From: Candidatus Woesearchaeota archaeon
GTDB lineage: Archaea > Nanobdellota > Nanobdellia > Woesearchaeales > ARS49
Direction of reading: 5' to 3'
Assembly (NCBI GenBank): GCA_030750765.1
Contig: JASMHM010000003.1
Span: 85,385-149,384 of the forward strand
DNA length: 64,000 nt
Each line of letters starts with the position of its first letter. The first letter of the stretch is position 1. The notes below the pieces were generated by a model. The model had not been told where the DNA came from, ran no database searches, and saw nothing but the letters and a program-made list of their open reading frames with translations. The position numbers and the translations under genes were made by a program. This document shows positions 1 through 9,583 of the stretch, piece after piece.

Positions 1-315
1 TTGATCCACGCTTAGGCTAGTAATTGCTATGCGCATCTGGGCTACGCTGTTGCTGAAGAGCACGATAAACACGATTATCCAGAATGCAGCTAACAATCCG
101 CCATACAATCGCCTTCTTGCTTTGGAGAGCTGGTACTTTGACATGCGTTTGCTGTAATCATTTTTCAATTTTTGGACCAGAATGATCAACGCAACGCCGA
201 TCATGAACGTGACAAAGAGTGTGCTGAAGTAATAGCACAGCGCAAACAATATGGTGAGCACAACGAAGATGCCACTTAGGATTTGCCAAACTTTAGGATG
301 GGGAGATAGCGCCAT
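1..315 (-). CDS. AI-2E family (PerM-like) transporter, N-terminal part; gene continues beyond window start
   Basis: Reverse strand reads MALSPHPKVWQILSGIFVVLTILFALCYYFSTLFVTFMIGVALIILVQKLKNDYSKRMS..., open to window edge; TM helices and the AI-2E-like N-terminal pattern. Not in ORF track because truncated. Confidence 0.6.
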   Translation of the reverse strand, partial: MALSPHPKVWQILSGIFVVLTILFALCYYFSTLFVTFMIGVALIILVQKLKNDYSKRMSKYQLSKARRRLYGGLLAAFWIIVFIVLFSNSVAQMRIAITSLSVDQ

Positions 316-800
316 CAGTCAGTGCCTCCTGCGAGACGGTAGATACCTGCAACAAGCATTAAGGCCACAACACCCATGAACGTTTCGTACAACAATCCGT
401 ACAGTAAAGCACCGGTGAGCATGCTTGTTTGCATGGCATTAAAAGAGATAAACATAACGAGGTTGAGAACATGACCCACGATTAAGGAGCAGGCGACGAT
501 AGGGGAGGGTAGTTTTCCTCGAAGATGGCCTGCAATCCCTCCCATGATGCCGTGAGGGATGATGGCTAGCCACTCAAACACAGAACCAGCAGGGGTGAGT
601 GCGGTGAGGAACGTGCCTAGCACCCCAACAAGGATGCCTGCTCGCATTCCAAACAGCACGCCTGCGAGTACCGGAACGAACATGTTTACTGCGATGTTTG
701 CTCCAGGAATGAACGGATTGGGCTGGATAGAACGCGCGTTGCCTAAGAGAACATAGGCAAGAACCAGGACGCCAATGCGGATGACCTGCTTTCGATCCAT
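315..800 (-). CDS. Integral membrane protein, ECF-transporter S-component/LytS-like
   Basis: 161 aa, multiple TM segments, ...NPFIPGANIAVNMFVPVLAGVLFGMRAGILVGVLGTFLTAL... Confidence 0.55.
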   Translation of the reverse strand: MDRKQVIRIGVLVLAYVLLGNARSIQPNPFIPGANIAVNMFVPVLAGVLFGMRAGILVGVLGTFLTALTPAGSVFEWLAIIPHGIMGGIAGHLRGKLPSPIVACSLIVGHVLNLVMFISFNAMQTSMLTGALLYGLLYETFMGVVALMLVAGIYRLAGGTD

Positions 801-836
801 ACTGTTACGCCGGAGAATCCGCTTATAATGCTTTGT

Positions 837-1838
837 TTATTTTTCTTTGAACTCAACGAATTTCTTGAGAAGCGCAGGAAGAATGCCATTCAACACCCGT
901 CCTCCTTTAGCACAGATACCTCGCCAATCCCCCAAACTAATGGCCATGATGCGTGGTTTACTCGTGTAGGATTTCATTTGCTTTTGTTCTGCCAACGCCA
1001 AAAGATTATGGGCAATAACGTCTGCGTGGAGGTGCGCATTTTGTGCAGTTTTTTCTTCTTGCACGCCTGCGATGTCTCCTCCAACAAACACGTTGGGTAA
1101 CGAGCTTTGTAGGAACTCATTCACAACGATGTATCCTTTCTTATCTTTATCTCCAGAAAAGAAAGGAACGTCTGCTTTGATGCCTGCGCACCAAAAGGTT
1201 AGGTCGGATTCAATCTTTGTACCTTTGTCTGTGATAAAGGTGTTTTTTTCGCGGTCCACCACTTTCTCTCCAAAAATAATCCGGGCGTGATGTTTTTCTA
1301 GGAAGTCTTTGGCGTAGTTGCCTGCTTTGGAAGGGTTTCGCTCCATGAGCTTGTCTCGGGGATGTACGATGGTGAGTTTTGCCTGCGTGCTCTCGGCTAT
1401 CTCTGCAGCCACCTCGACCCCGATCAATCCTCCGCCAATCACAAGAACTTTTTTGGCCTGTGCGAGTACTGGAGCGAGTTGTTGTATTTGGTGTCCATTG
1501 GTGACGGTGTAGACATCTGTGGTGTCTTTGAGAAAAATAGGATAGCTGATGCCAGTACATACGATGGCATAGTCAAACACGACATTATGATTTTGGCTTG
1601 TTGCTCTACTGTTGGTCAAGGACTGAACAGGTTCTGTGATCACTGTTGTTTTTTTGAGTAACTCAGCCCAGGGTCGTTGGATTTTTTGGGCGTAGTCTGC
1701 GTTGGTGAGCAGTTTGTGTATGCTGGGGGTGTACTCAAAATAGTCCTTAGTGTCAAAGAGCGTTACGGTATGCTTGCTCTCAAGTTTTTTGGCACAGTGC
1801 AACCCACAGAATCCTCCACCGATAATTGCTACGCGCAT
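837..1838 (-). CDS. NAD(P)/FAD-dependent oxidoreductase, NDH-2-like
   Basis: GxGxxG at N-terminus (VAIIGGGFCGLHCAKKL), second Rossmann motif VLVIGGGLIGVEVAAEI, VFVGGDIAG. Confidence 0.85.
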   Translation of the reverse strand: MRVAIIGGGFCGLHCAKKLESKHTVTLFDTKDYFEYTPSIHKLLTNADYAQKIQRPWAELLKKTTVITEPVQSLTNSRATSQNHNVVFDYAIVCTGISYPIFLKDTTDVYTVTNGHQIQQLAPVLAQAKKVLVIGGGLIGVEVAAEIAESTQAKLTIVHPRDKLMERNPSKAGNYAKDFLEKHHARIIFGEKVVDREKNTFITDKGTKIESDLTFWCAGIKADVPFFSGDKDKKGYIVVNEFLQSSLPNVFVGGDIAGVQEEKTAQNAHLHADVIAHNLLALAEQKQMKSYTSKPRIMAISLGDWRGICAKGGRVLNGILPALLKKFVEFKEK

Positions 1839-2393
1839 TTACTTGTTACCAAAGTAGAACATCTTTTCTATGGCTACGTCCTCTGGACGATAGCCGCCTG
1901 AACGAGGGTGGTCTTTTTCCTCCTTTTCTGTAGGTTCAGGAGTTTCAGGCTGCGCTGGCTCAGGCATAGGTTCGGGTACGGGTTCTGGTGTGTCAGGAGC
2001 AGGCTCTGGTGCGTCCGGCTCGGGAGCAGGCTCGGGATCTGGAAGGGGTTCTGGATCAGGTGTGGGTACAGATTGCGTAGGAGTTTGGATTTTCAATCGT
2101 TCTATCTCTCCTCGCATATTCACTACTTCTGCTGAGAGGTTTGCCACGTCATTCCTCAACGTGTTGATTTCACTAAAATAACGATTGTCGTCTAGCGCTC
2201 CTTGCACTGCAGGGTTGGCCGCAGCATCTTCGTCTGTTGCTACAGGAACGTGTGGCTGTTGTGGATGAAGCATTGGCGGTTCATTAAACACCGCTCTTGC
2301 TTGTTTGAAGGCCTCATCATTGGTGAGGTCGAATCCTTGCTGTAGTTCTTTAGCAAGATTGTTCACTTTTTTTGCTTTCTCAATATCCATCAT
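1839..2393 (-). CDS. Coiled-coil protein with Pro/Glu/Asp-rich linker
   Basis: 184 aa ORF; PDPEPLPDPEPAPEPDAPEP... low-complexity region; abuts upstream gene. Confidence 0.6.
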   Translation of the reverse strand: MMDIEKAKKVNNLAKELQQGFDLTNDEAFKQARAVFNEPPMLHPQQPHVPVATDEDAAANPAVQGALDDNRYFSEINTLRNDVANLSAEVVNMRGEIERLKIQTPTQSVPTPDPEPLPDPEPAPEPDAPEPAPDTPEPVPEPMPEPAQPETPEPTEKEEKDHPRSGGYRPEDVAIEKMFYFGNK

Positions 2394-2427
2394 TTTCTCG
2401 AGACCTTGTCACATAAAAACCTACCTA

Positions 2428-3123
2428 TCAATGAACGGTTCCGCTAAAGTTTTCTTTGATAAATTGTACCATCATCTCGTTTCCTGCAAGCTGGTACGCT
2501 TTGAGCGCGGTGGTGAAGAGTCCTTGTTTCATGCACGTGTCTCCTAACGTGGAGAGCATCTCTTTATCATTTGCTAGCTCAAAGGCCTTTGCAGCGTAGC
2601 CTAGCTGTCCGTCTTCCAAACAGTGCTTGCCTACTTCGATAAGTTTTTCGCGATTGTTAATGCTAGAAAACACCTCTATGGCGTAATCCCATTTGCTCTT
2701 AGTTACGCACTGTTCTCCTACACGCACTAACTCTTCAGTATTGTTCAAAGCTCTAAACGCTTTGATGGCATCTTGCAGTTTTCCATCCTCCAAGCACTTG
2801 TTTCCTGCCTCGGTGAGCTTTTCTGTACTGTTTGCGAGTCGGTAGGCGTCTATGGCGTTGGCAAACATGCCCACGACTTCATAGTCTTCGCCAATCTTGA
2901 TGAGCTTGTCTCGATTGCCAGATAGAACAAATGCTTTCATGGCCTCGGAGAGCTTTCCTCGTCGAGCATACTCATCCCCTAAGAGCGTGAGTACGGTTTT
3001 TTTGGTCTCCTCATTGAACATGCTCAGGTTGATGTTGTCTAGTCCTTTGTCTAGCAAACTAGGCATAATTTTCTTAAAGTTAGAAACATCTTGTTCGTAT
3101 TGCTGATTGGTCGCATCGCTCAT
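2428..3123 (-). CDS. TPR-like repeat protein
   Basis: About 30-aa helical repeats (AMKAFVLSGNRDKLIKIGEDYEVVG / AIDAYRLANSTEKLTEAGNKCLEDG / AIKAFRALNNTEELVRVGEQCV ...). Confidence 0.7.
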   Translation of the reverse strand: MSDATNQQYEQDVSNFKKIMPSLLDKGLDNINLSMFNEETKKTVLTLLGDEYARRGKLSEAMKAFVLSGNRDKLIKIGEDYEVVGMFANAIDAYRLANSTEKLTEAGNKCLEDGKLQDAIKAFRALNNTEELVRVGEQCVTKSKWDYAIEVFSSINNREKLIEVGKHCLEDGQLGYAAKAFELANDKEMLSTLGDTCMKQGLFTTALKAYQLAGNEMMVQFIKENFSGTVH

Positions 3124-3184
3124 TGTTCTTACCCGACAATGGAGAATTTAGTCTCCAAGTATATAAGTATTTCTGTGATGCAGC

Positions 3185-3478
3185 CTAGAGCAGTAAAACG
3201 CTAGCGAGCACGCCAAGAAAGAGTCCCACGACGATATCTTTCCACGAATGTCGGCCGTGAAACGCCTTGATATCATGCACAACCACCAAGAGAACGGCCA
3301 CGCTCACCCAGAATACGGACGTCATCCCTTCAGTGATGTAGACGGCAGAACAAAGGCCTGCCAGGAACGCAGTGTGGGAGCTGGGAAAGCCTCCGCTGTC
3401 CCAAAACTTGTGTCCGTTAGCCAACTTGAACAGTTGGCTGGCAAGCCACGCGGCCAATCCAGGAAGTAAGACAAACAT
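3185..3478 (-). CDS. Divergent PAP2 family protein (DUF212/YuiD-like)
   Basis: KFWDSGGFPSSHTAFLAGL and H-D motifs; start moved to ATG 3478 because the TATA (about 3501-3507) lies about 26 nt upstream. Confidence 0.8.
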   Translation of the reverse strand: MFVLLPGLAAWLASQLFKLANGHKFWDSGGFPSSHTAFLAGLCSAVYITEGMTSVFWVSVAVLLVVVHDIKAFHGRHSWKDIVVGLFLGVLASVLLL

Positions 3479-3526
3479 CCGCGTAGGAGAGCGAAACACT
3501 TATTTAAGCGTTGTCTTAGGCAGTAT

Positions 3527-4459
3527 GTGAAAGAACTTCCTGCTGACGTATTAGCCACAAAAGAAGACAAGCGATTTGCCACCACTGAGATAGTGGCAGA
3601 CTATCGAGCACAACGGTTAGCGTGCGACACGCTTTTGGAGATAGGATGTGGGGTGGGCATGCAAACAAGGAGTTTTGCGGAAACGTGCAAAAAAGTTATT
3701 GCGGTTGATACTGACAAACGAAAAGTTATCTTTGCTAGAAAGAATTGTAAGGCTAGTAATGTCGACTTCCATGTGGGAGATGGCTTAAAAGTGTTAGAAT
3801 CCACAGAAGCAGATGTTGTTTTTTGTGATCCTGAACGGCCAGCAAGCGAAGGTCAAAGAAAATTAAGCAGCCTCCAGCCAGACCCTACCAAGCTTTTGGA
3901 GATGTGTGAAGAGAAGGGTGCAGCGTTGGCCATAGAACTTCCCCCACAAATACAGCAAGTTTCCTTTCCTGCAGAACTAGAATATCTTGATGTGGGAGGC
4001 AAGTTAAACCGGTTGACTGCCTACACAGGAAGGTTAGCAAGAAGTTCTGCAAGCGTTGTAGCGTTGCCTAGCAGGTATCGCATCGAAGGGAACAAAGGGG
4101 AAGGTAAGGAAGGCCACGTAGGAGAGTGGCTCTCAGAACTCAGCCCCGCAGTGGTCAAAGCAGGATTGGTGGGCCAGTTTGGAGAAGGGGTGAGTGATGG
4201 AAAGGCATGGTATGTCACCAACAAACTCCAAAACCCTTTCGTGGTCAACACCTACAAAGTGCTAGGGGAGGCAGAAAATGTTGAGGAAGCTGTAGTCTTA
4301 CTCAAAAAACACGGTTTTGGAAAGGTACTTCTACGCCTTAGAGTGAAACCAGAAGAATACTGGCGTGTTCGCAAGCAAGTAGAGGCAGATTTAGAGGGAG
4401 AAAAACAAGCCGCACTCTTAGAAATTCACCAAAAACTGTACGTCGTGAGTAAGGTATAA
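3527..4459 (+). CDS. Class I SAM-dependent methyltransferase (THUMP-like C-terminus)
   Basis: LLEIGCGVGMQTRSFAETCKKVIAVDTDKRKVIFARKN; VVFCDPERPA; GTG start. Confidence 0.75.
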   Translation: MKELPADVLATKEDKRFATTEIVADYRAQRLACDTLLEIGCGVGMQTRSFAETCKKVIAVDTDKRKVIFARKNCKASNVDFHVGDGLKVLESTEADVVFCDPERPASEGQRKLSSLQPDPTKLLEMCEEKGAALAIELPPQIQQVSFPAELEYLDVGGKLNRLTAYTGRLARSSASVVALPSRYRIEGNKGEGKEGHVGEWLSELSPAVVKAGLVGQFGEGVSDGKAWYVTNKLQNPFVVNTYKVLGEAENVEEAVVLLKKHGFGKVLLRLRVKPEEYWRVRKQVEADLEGEKQAALLEIHQKLYVVSKV

Positions 4460-4498
4460 GCTACAACATTTATATATGCCAACAGGTGGGAAGGCGCT

Positions 4499-5239
4499 AT
4501 GACACTGAACTGGTGGCTCGTTACGCTAACTACACCCCTGGAGTTGTACAGCAGCGCTCCGTGGATCATCGATCTCATCATACTTTGTGCGTTTCTCATG
4601 GCTGCCTTCCATTACGCAGCAGGTCTTGTGTTCCGAACGCGCGGAGAGGCACCAGGCGATCAGGGAGCAGAAAACACCCACCCAATGGCAAGACGCATCG
4701 CAGTTGTGATCGGTCTGGCTACAGGTTTCTTGATAGAAGTACAACTCTTACGAACAGGAAATCCTCCACCGCAAACCTTACTTGACTATATCGGCTTTCT
4801 CATCTTCTTCCTTGTCATCATCATCGCTATTGCCTTCTGGCAGTTCATGCGCGAGTTCACGGCAGATGGCAGCGGAGGGTATAATCATTTCCTAGCAATA
4901 GGTTTGCCAGTATTGTTCGGTCTGATGTTGATGACCATGATCGTAGACACGTTAGTAACATATAGTCCTGTAGCAGAGGACATGCTAGTACAAGCATTCA
5001 TGTGGACGGTCCTCATCATGCTCGTGTACGGAGCGTGGTACTTGATAACAACGCAGGTGTTTACCGGCAACCAACAGCAGAACAACCAAAACCAACAACA
5101 AAACCAGAATCAGAACCAGAATCAACAACAAAACCAGAATCAGAACCGACGACGAAACACTAATCGGGCTCAGCTCGCCGCTCAGGCTAGGCAGATCCAA
5201 CTAGCACTCAACAACCTAAGGCGGTCACTTGGAATATGA
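4499..5239 (+). CDS. Multi-TM membrane protein with Q/N-rich C-terminal tail
   Basis: Several TM helices then NNQNQQQNQNQNQNQQQNQNQNRRRNTNRAQLAAQARQI. Confidence 0.65.
   Translation: MTLNWWLVTLTTPLELYSSAPWIIDLIILCAFLMAAFHYAAGLVFRTRGEAPGDQGAENTHPMARRIAVVIGLATGFLIEVQLLRTGNPPPQTLLDYIGFLIFFLVIIIAIAFWQFMREFTADGSGGYNHFLAIGLPVLFGLMLMTMIVDTLVTYSPVAEDMLVQAFMWTVLIMLVYGAWYLITTQVFTGNQQQNNQNQQQNQNQNQNQQQNQNQNRRRNTNRAQLAAQARQIQLALNNLRRSLGI
5093..5147 (+). repeat. Two-copy 25-nt direct repeat (30-nt period) encoding QQQNQNQNQN
   Basis: CAACAACAAAACCAGAATCAGAACC at about 5093-5117 and 5123-5147. Confidence 0.85.
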
Positions 5240-6402
5240 TCCAGATCGATAAGCTCAAGGCAGACGTTAAGGGTGCAGCCGAACACGTAGATGATCTCGA
5301 GGCGGAACTGGAAAGAGGCGTTGAAGAGGCAGAAGAGGAGGCCATCCAGACCCAGCTTGACGACGTGGAGCGGTTGATACATGACGAGTTCAAGCCACAG
5401 GTGGAGATGGTGGAAGAGAGACAGAGTGAACTACAAAACATTCATGAATTACTTGTCCAGGCAATACATATCACCGAAACACAAGGGTTCAATCAAGAGG
5501 CTTTCTCTTCAGCAGTAGAAGGAATTCAAGGCATGATCTCTATCGCAGAAGACACAGAACCCCACAGTGCCGACCTAGATGGGTTACGCGCATGGGAGAT
5601 GGCTCTTGCACAACAACTCAGCGACCATACAGAGCCACGACAAGTAAAGGAAGGACTTCAAAAGTTGCTCCTCCAATGGGAATCGCTCGCTCGAGCGTAC
5701 AACGCCGAGGCCGGTCAAACGGCAACACCCTTCACATCACCAACCATCCCGCACACCACTCCTACACATCCACCGAACACTGAACCTATCAAATCAGCAC
5801 CCGAACCACCCTCCACTAATCCAGTAGAGGAATGGGCAGAAGAATTGCTTCCACGCGTGCAAGAAGCAATAGCAAAACTCGAAACAGCCAAAGACCAACT
5901 ATCAGGCCTGCCAGAATTGCTCACAAAGGTAGAAGAAAAAATAGAACTATTGAAGAATTCAGAGGAAAGCTTGCGATTGTACTTGGCAGGTACGCCCCTT
6001 GACCTAGAGAGCACAAAGAACGCCCTCACCCAGATAGAAGAGGTCAGACTGCCAGATACCGTTTTGTTGCTGTCAGAGATTGAGAGCGCGTTGGCAAAAC
6101 CACAGCTCACACCGGAACAACATCAGCAGCTTGAGAGCGGGAATGTCCTGCACAAGGTAGGCTTGTTACGTAAGAGCTATATCGCGCTGAAGGATCTTGC
6201 TAACACGTTCGATCAGAGCAACCATGAAGCAGCACAAGAGAGGGACTGGGCAATACACAAAATGGACCTATTACAAGAACTCATTGCTAACCCAAACACT
6301 CCTGAAGCGTTCGATGCACTCATGAGATATAGTACAGGAAAAGAATATCTTGAGGTAGAAATACAACAAAGAATTGCAAGACTTCAAGCAGCCTCAGGTT
6401 GA
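5236..6402 (+). CDS. Coiled-coil protein of unknown function
   Basis: 388 aa, Glu/Leu-rich heptad pattern; ATGA overlap with upstream membrane protein. Confidence 0.65.
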   Translation: MIQIDKLKADVKGAAEHVDDLEAELERGVEEAEEEAIQTQLDDVERLIHDEFKPQVEMVEERQSELQNIHELLVQAIHITETQGFNQEAFSSAVEGIQGMISIAEDTEPHSADLDGLRAWEMALAQQLSDHTEPRQVKEGLQKLLLQWESLARAYNAEAGQTATPFTSPTIPHTTPTHPPNTEPIKSAPEPPSTNPVEEWAEELLPRVQEAIAKLETAKDQLSGLPELLTKVEEKIELLKNSEESLRLYLAGTPLDLESTKNALTQIEEVRLPDTVLLLSEIESALAKPQLTPEQHQQLESGNVLHKVGLLRKSYIALKDLANTFDQSNHEAAQERDWAIHKMDLLQELIANPNTPEAFDALMRYSTGKEYLEVEIQQRIARLQAASG

Positions 6403-6686
6403 GGCGCTTCTGCAGTAACTTCTACTTCTTCATCAGGGTGCGCAGGCACTGCGTTTCTGCTAATAATAACAATATCACCCATAGCTTTCACCAACTGATG
6501 TGGAACGACAACGCCCTTGGCATTGCCTAAGATTTTAGATAAATAAGAACCTCTAACGGCTGCAACTCTCCAGCCGTGGATTTTTGTTTGGGTAATAACT
6601 GCTTCTTCAATATCTCCAAAGTAATGACCCTCATCGGTGAACACTTTCATACCAAATGTTTCCGAAACTTTTCGCATTTGTAACAT
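6384..6686 (-). CDS. PRC-barrel domain protein
   Basis: GMKVFTDEGHYFGDIEEAVI...GWRVAAVRGSYLSKILGNAKGVVVPHQLVKAMGDIVII. Confidence 0.75.
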   Translation of the reverse strand: MLQMRKVSETFGMKVFTDEGHYFGDIEEAVITQTKIHGWRVAAVRGSYLSKILGNAKGVVVPHQLVKAMGDIVIISRNAVPAHPDEEVEVTAEAPQPEAA

Positions 6687-6786
6687 TATAACCCCTTGTC
6701 GTTATTCACCAGGAGTCATGGTTGTATTTAAATGTTTTGGATGTTGCCCGTCCAAGTATATAAACAACCAGAGGCTTACACCACTT

Positions 6787-7455
6787 ATGCTGACCATAAT
6801 CGGAACATCCCATATCGCGAAAGAAAGCGTCCAAGAAGTAGATGCAGCCATCCGAAGCAAAAAACCAGACATTGTTGCGGTAGAGTTGGACCGCAAACGC
6901 ATGCACGGACTCCTTACTGGAGGGAATAAAGGCATGAGTCTCAGCCAGATACGACAGGTAGGCTTGAAGGGATGGATGTTCGGCAACCTTGGTGGTTGGG
7001 TAGAAAGGAAGCTAGGCAGCAAGGTGGGCGTGAGTCCGGGGAGCGACATGCTCCAAGCGTACAAGACAGCAAGAGAACTCAACATTAAGGTAGCGTTGGT
7101 AGACCAAGACATCACGATAACACTCAAAAAGTTAAGCAAGTCCATTTCGTGGAGGGAACGATGGAATTTCTTGGTAGACATTGTCAAGGGCTTGTTTGGA
7201 AAATCAGTCAAGATGGACTTGAGCAAGGTTCCAGACAAGGAGTTAGTAAAAAAACTCATCAACGAAATGAAAGTACGCTATCCTAGCTTGTACAGAGTGT
7301 TAGTGGAAGAACGAAACATGTACATGGCCAGACGACTAGCAATACTGATGAAGAAGTATCCTGACAAGCACATTCTCGCAGTTATGGGTGCTGGCCACGA
7401 GAAAGAAGTCAGGAAAGAAGCGCAAAGCTATTTAAACAAGATCGACGCCCCGTAA
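6787..7455 (+). CDS. TraB/GumN family protein
   Basis: MLTIIGTSHIAKESVQEVDAAIRSKKPDIVAVELDRKRMHGL ... HILAVMGAGHEKEV; start set to ATG 6787 after TATATAA at about 6756. Confidence 0.8.
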   Translation: MLTIIGTSHIAKESVQEVDAAIRSKKPDIVAVELDRKRMHGLLTGGNKGMSLSQIRQVGLKGWMFGNLGGWVERKLGSKVGVSPGSDMLQAYKTARELNIKVALVDQDITITLKKLSKSISWRERWNFLVDIVKGLFGKSVKMDLSKVPDKELVKKLINEMKVRYPSLYRVLVEERNMYMARRLAILMKKYPDKHILAVMGAGHEKEVRKEAQSYLNKIDAP

Positions 7456-7459
7456 GCGT

Positions 7460-8194
7460 ATGCACAATTACAAGGACAAGTTCGAAAAGTACTTTCCCTT
7501 TACGTACGAAGAAAAAAAATCATTCTGGATTGCAGCGGTGGCCATGGCAGTCATCCTCGCCAGCACGGTAAGCTTCGGTAACGCAGCAGGCGCAGTATGG
7601 AATCTTATCGTAAGCTTGATCATCACGGCCTCTGCATTGTACGCACACCACGCAGGCCAACGCTTGTGGGGATTTCGGTCAGGCGTGAAAGTAAAGCAAG
7701 AACTATGGTGGTACGGGTTACTCATTGGCCTGATGCTGCTCATCCTAACCAGAGGAAGTGTGAAATTCTTTGCGATGACCGGCACGGTCATGATTTCCTT
7801 AAAGTCTCACAGACTAGGATTCTATCGCTACCACCCCATGTTTAGCCAACTGAGCATGTTGCTGCTCGCAGGTCCTGTGTTTAACGTGCTTCTCGGAGGA
7901 ATCGCAAAAACAGTAGAAGTATTGATCCTTCCTGGCAACAACTTTCTCCAAGATATCTTCTTGTTTAACATGCTTTTTGCCGTGTACAACATGTTCCCCA
8001 TCCCGCCCTTGGATGGCAGTAAGATCTTTTTTGAAAGCAGATTGTTGTACGCGTTCGTGGCCGGCACGCTCCTAGGGTATGTAGTATTAGCAGGCTTCTT
8101 TGACTACTATTCCTACATCGTGGCATTGCTCATAGGAGGCGTGTGCTGGTTGAGTTTCTACTTTGCGTTTGAGAAGGAATACAGAGATTCTTAA
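7460..8194 (+). CDS. M50 (site-2 protease)-like membrane protein, apparently lacking HExxH
   Basis: MFPIPPLDGSKIFF retained; HExxH position reads ALYAHHAGQRLWG. Confidence 0.6.
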   Translation: MHNYKDKFEKYFPFTYEEKKSFWIAAVAMAVILASTVSFGNAAGAVWNLIVSLIITASALYAHHAGQRLWGFRSGVKVKQELWWYGLLIGLMLLILTRGSVKFFAMTGTVMISLKSHRLGFYRYHPMFSQLSMLLLAGPVFNVLLGGIAKTVEVLILPGNNFLQDIFLFNMLFAVYNMFPIPPLDGSKIFFESRLLYAFVAGTLLGYVVLAGFFDYYSYIVALLIGGVCWLSFYFAFEKEYRDS

Positions 8195-8601
8195 GCAGCG
8201 AAGTCGTTGACCTCTTCCTCAAGGCCAGAAAGGTATCCTACATCATCAGAAGAAGCCATGAAAGGTGTGGTGTGCCTGTCCTCAACATCTTGTGTCTCAC
8301 GTTTCTTCCTTAGTCTTTCCAACTGTATCTTGACCAATTCTACACGAGGAAGTACTGGCAGCAAACAGATAAGACCCGTGCTCACACCCACCGCAGCAAT
8401 GTACATGCCAAGAGAAGGAAAGGTAGGTGTCAAGGCGATGCCGGCGATACTCACCAACGCCCCTCCACGGGCATACTGCCACCAGGGCCCTGCAGCAGTG
8501 TCGCGATCATCAAGATGCTCCCGTTCCAGCACGACTCTTGTCACTCCGCCACGCTCATTTATGCTAGAACGGCCAGAATATATACCTCCACTCACAGTCA
8601 T
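8191..8601 (-). CDS. Small membrane protein, unknown
   Basis: 136 aa with two hydrophobic segments; 4-nt tail-to-tail overlap with upstream gene. Confidence 0.5.
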   Translation of the reverse strand: MTVSGGIYSGRSSINERGGVTRVVLEREHLDDRDTAAGPWWQYARGGALVSIAGIALTPTFPSLGMYIAAVGVSTGLICLLPVLPRVELVKIQLERLRKKRETQDVEDRHTTPFMASSDDVGYLSGLEEEVNDFAA

Positions 8602-8736
8602 ACCCCAAAATAACCACTTTTACCTTATAAAATGGTACCTCCCTCACCCTAGTTAATTGTCTCTCAAAAGTGACAATAAAAGCACATCTTTATAAGTTGA
8701 GTAAAGGTTTATATCGCGAGGTACACAGGGGTAGCT

Positions 8737-9042
8737 ATGTTTAACCACTATTCATACGACTGGGGGGAACTGTTAGGATTGCCGTTTTTCTTAGTTGGCA
8801 TAGTGCTCGGCATGTTCTACACAGGATGGATGATCTGGACCATAGCCCTCCTTTTCGGAGCGGCCTTTGCCAAGTTCTTGTTACGCACTGGCAAAACACG
8901 TGTTCCCGCCTTGTTATCACCCATAGGCTTCGGTCTGGGCGTGGTTCTAGGCAACCTCAACATGTGGCCCATACTTCCCTTACTGGTAGGACTCTACGCA
9001 GGGATAAAAACGCATGGCTACCTCAGTACTCTCGACTATTGA
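8737..9042 (+). CDS. Small membrane protein, unknown
   Basis: 101 aa hydrophobic ORF preceded by TATA-like TTTATAT. Confidence 0.55.
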   Translation: MFNHYSYDWGELLGLPFFLVGIVLGMFYTGWMIWTIALLFGAAFAKFLLRTGKTRVPALLSPIGFGLGVVLGNLNMWPILPLLVGLYAGIKTHGYLSTLDY

Positions 9043-9583
9043 AGAGGGCGTGTTGCAAGTAACTGCAGACGCCCATTTCTATATTGTTGATGCTGATGAA
9101 CGCATAGCCATCGATACGGGTTCTAGAAGTGAGAGACATCTTTTAGAAAAGTTCATGAAAAGCGCCATTCCTCCAGAAAGCATCAAAAAAGTTATACTAA
9201 CGCATGCACATTACGATCATGCAGGCAATTTTGACTTCTTTCCCAATGCAGAGATATTCATGCATAAAGAAGAAATAAAAGCCTTCAAAGACGATCCTAA
9301 AGGGGCCACGATGAGCGAAGATCTTTGGAAAAAACTAGAAGTACGAGAGATCAAGCCACTACCTAAGAAGATAGCGGGCTTAGAAGTCATCCACACACCC
9401 GGTCACACCAAAGGCAGCGTGTGCCTATGGTGGGAAGAACGCAAAATACTCTTCACTGGCGACACCTTATTCGAGAACGGTACTGGCAGAGTTGACTTAC
9501 CCACTTCTGATGCAGAGGCCATGGGTCCTAGTCTTGGCAAGCTCGTACCGTACAACCATGAAAGAATCTGTGCAGGGCATTAG
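9014..9583 (+). CDS. Metallo-beta-lactamase-fold hydrolase
   Basis: LTHAHYDHAGN, HTPGHTKGSVCLW, FTGDTLFENGTGR; ends at ...ICAGH. Confidence 0.85.
   Translation: MATSVLSTIEEGVLQVTADAHFYIVDADERIAIDTGSRSERHLLEKFMKSAIPPESIKKVILTHAHYDHAGNFDFFPNAEIFMHKEEIKAFKDDPKGATMSEDLWKKLEVREIKPLPKKIAGLEVIHTPGHTKGSVCLWWEERKILFTGDTLFENGTGRVDLPTSDAEAMGPSLGKLVPYNHERICAGH

Noticed and set aside
5080-5150. Possible CRISPR-like array (30-nt period)
   Set aside because: Only two units, in-frame Q/N codon repeats within a coding sequence, no spacers.
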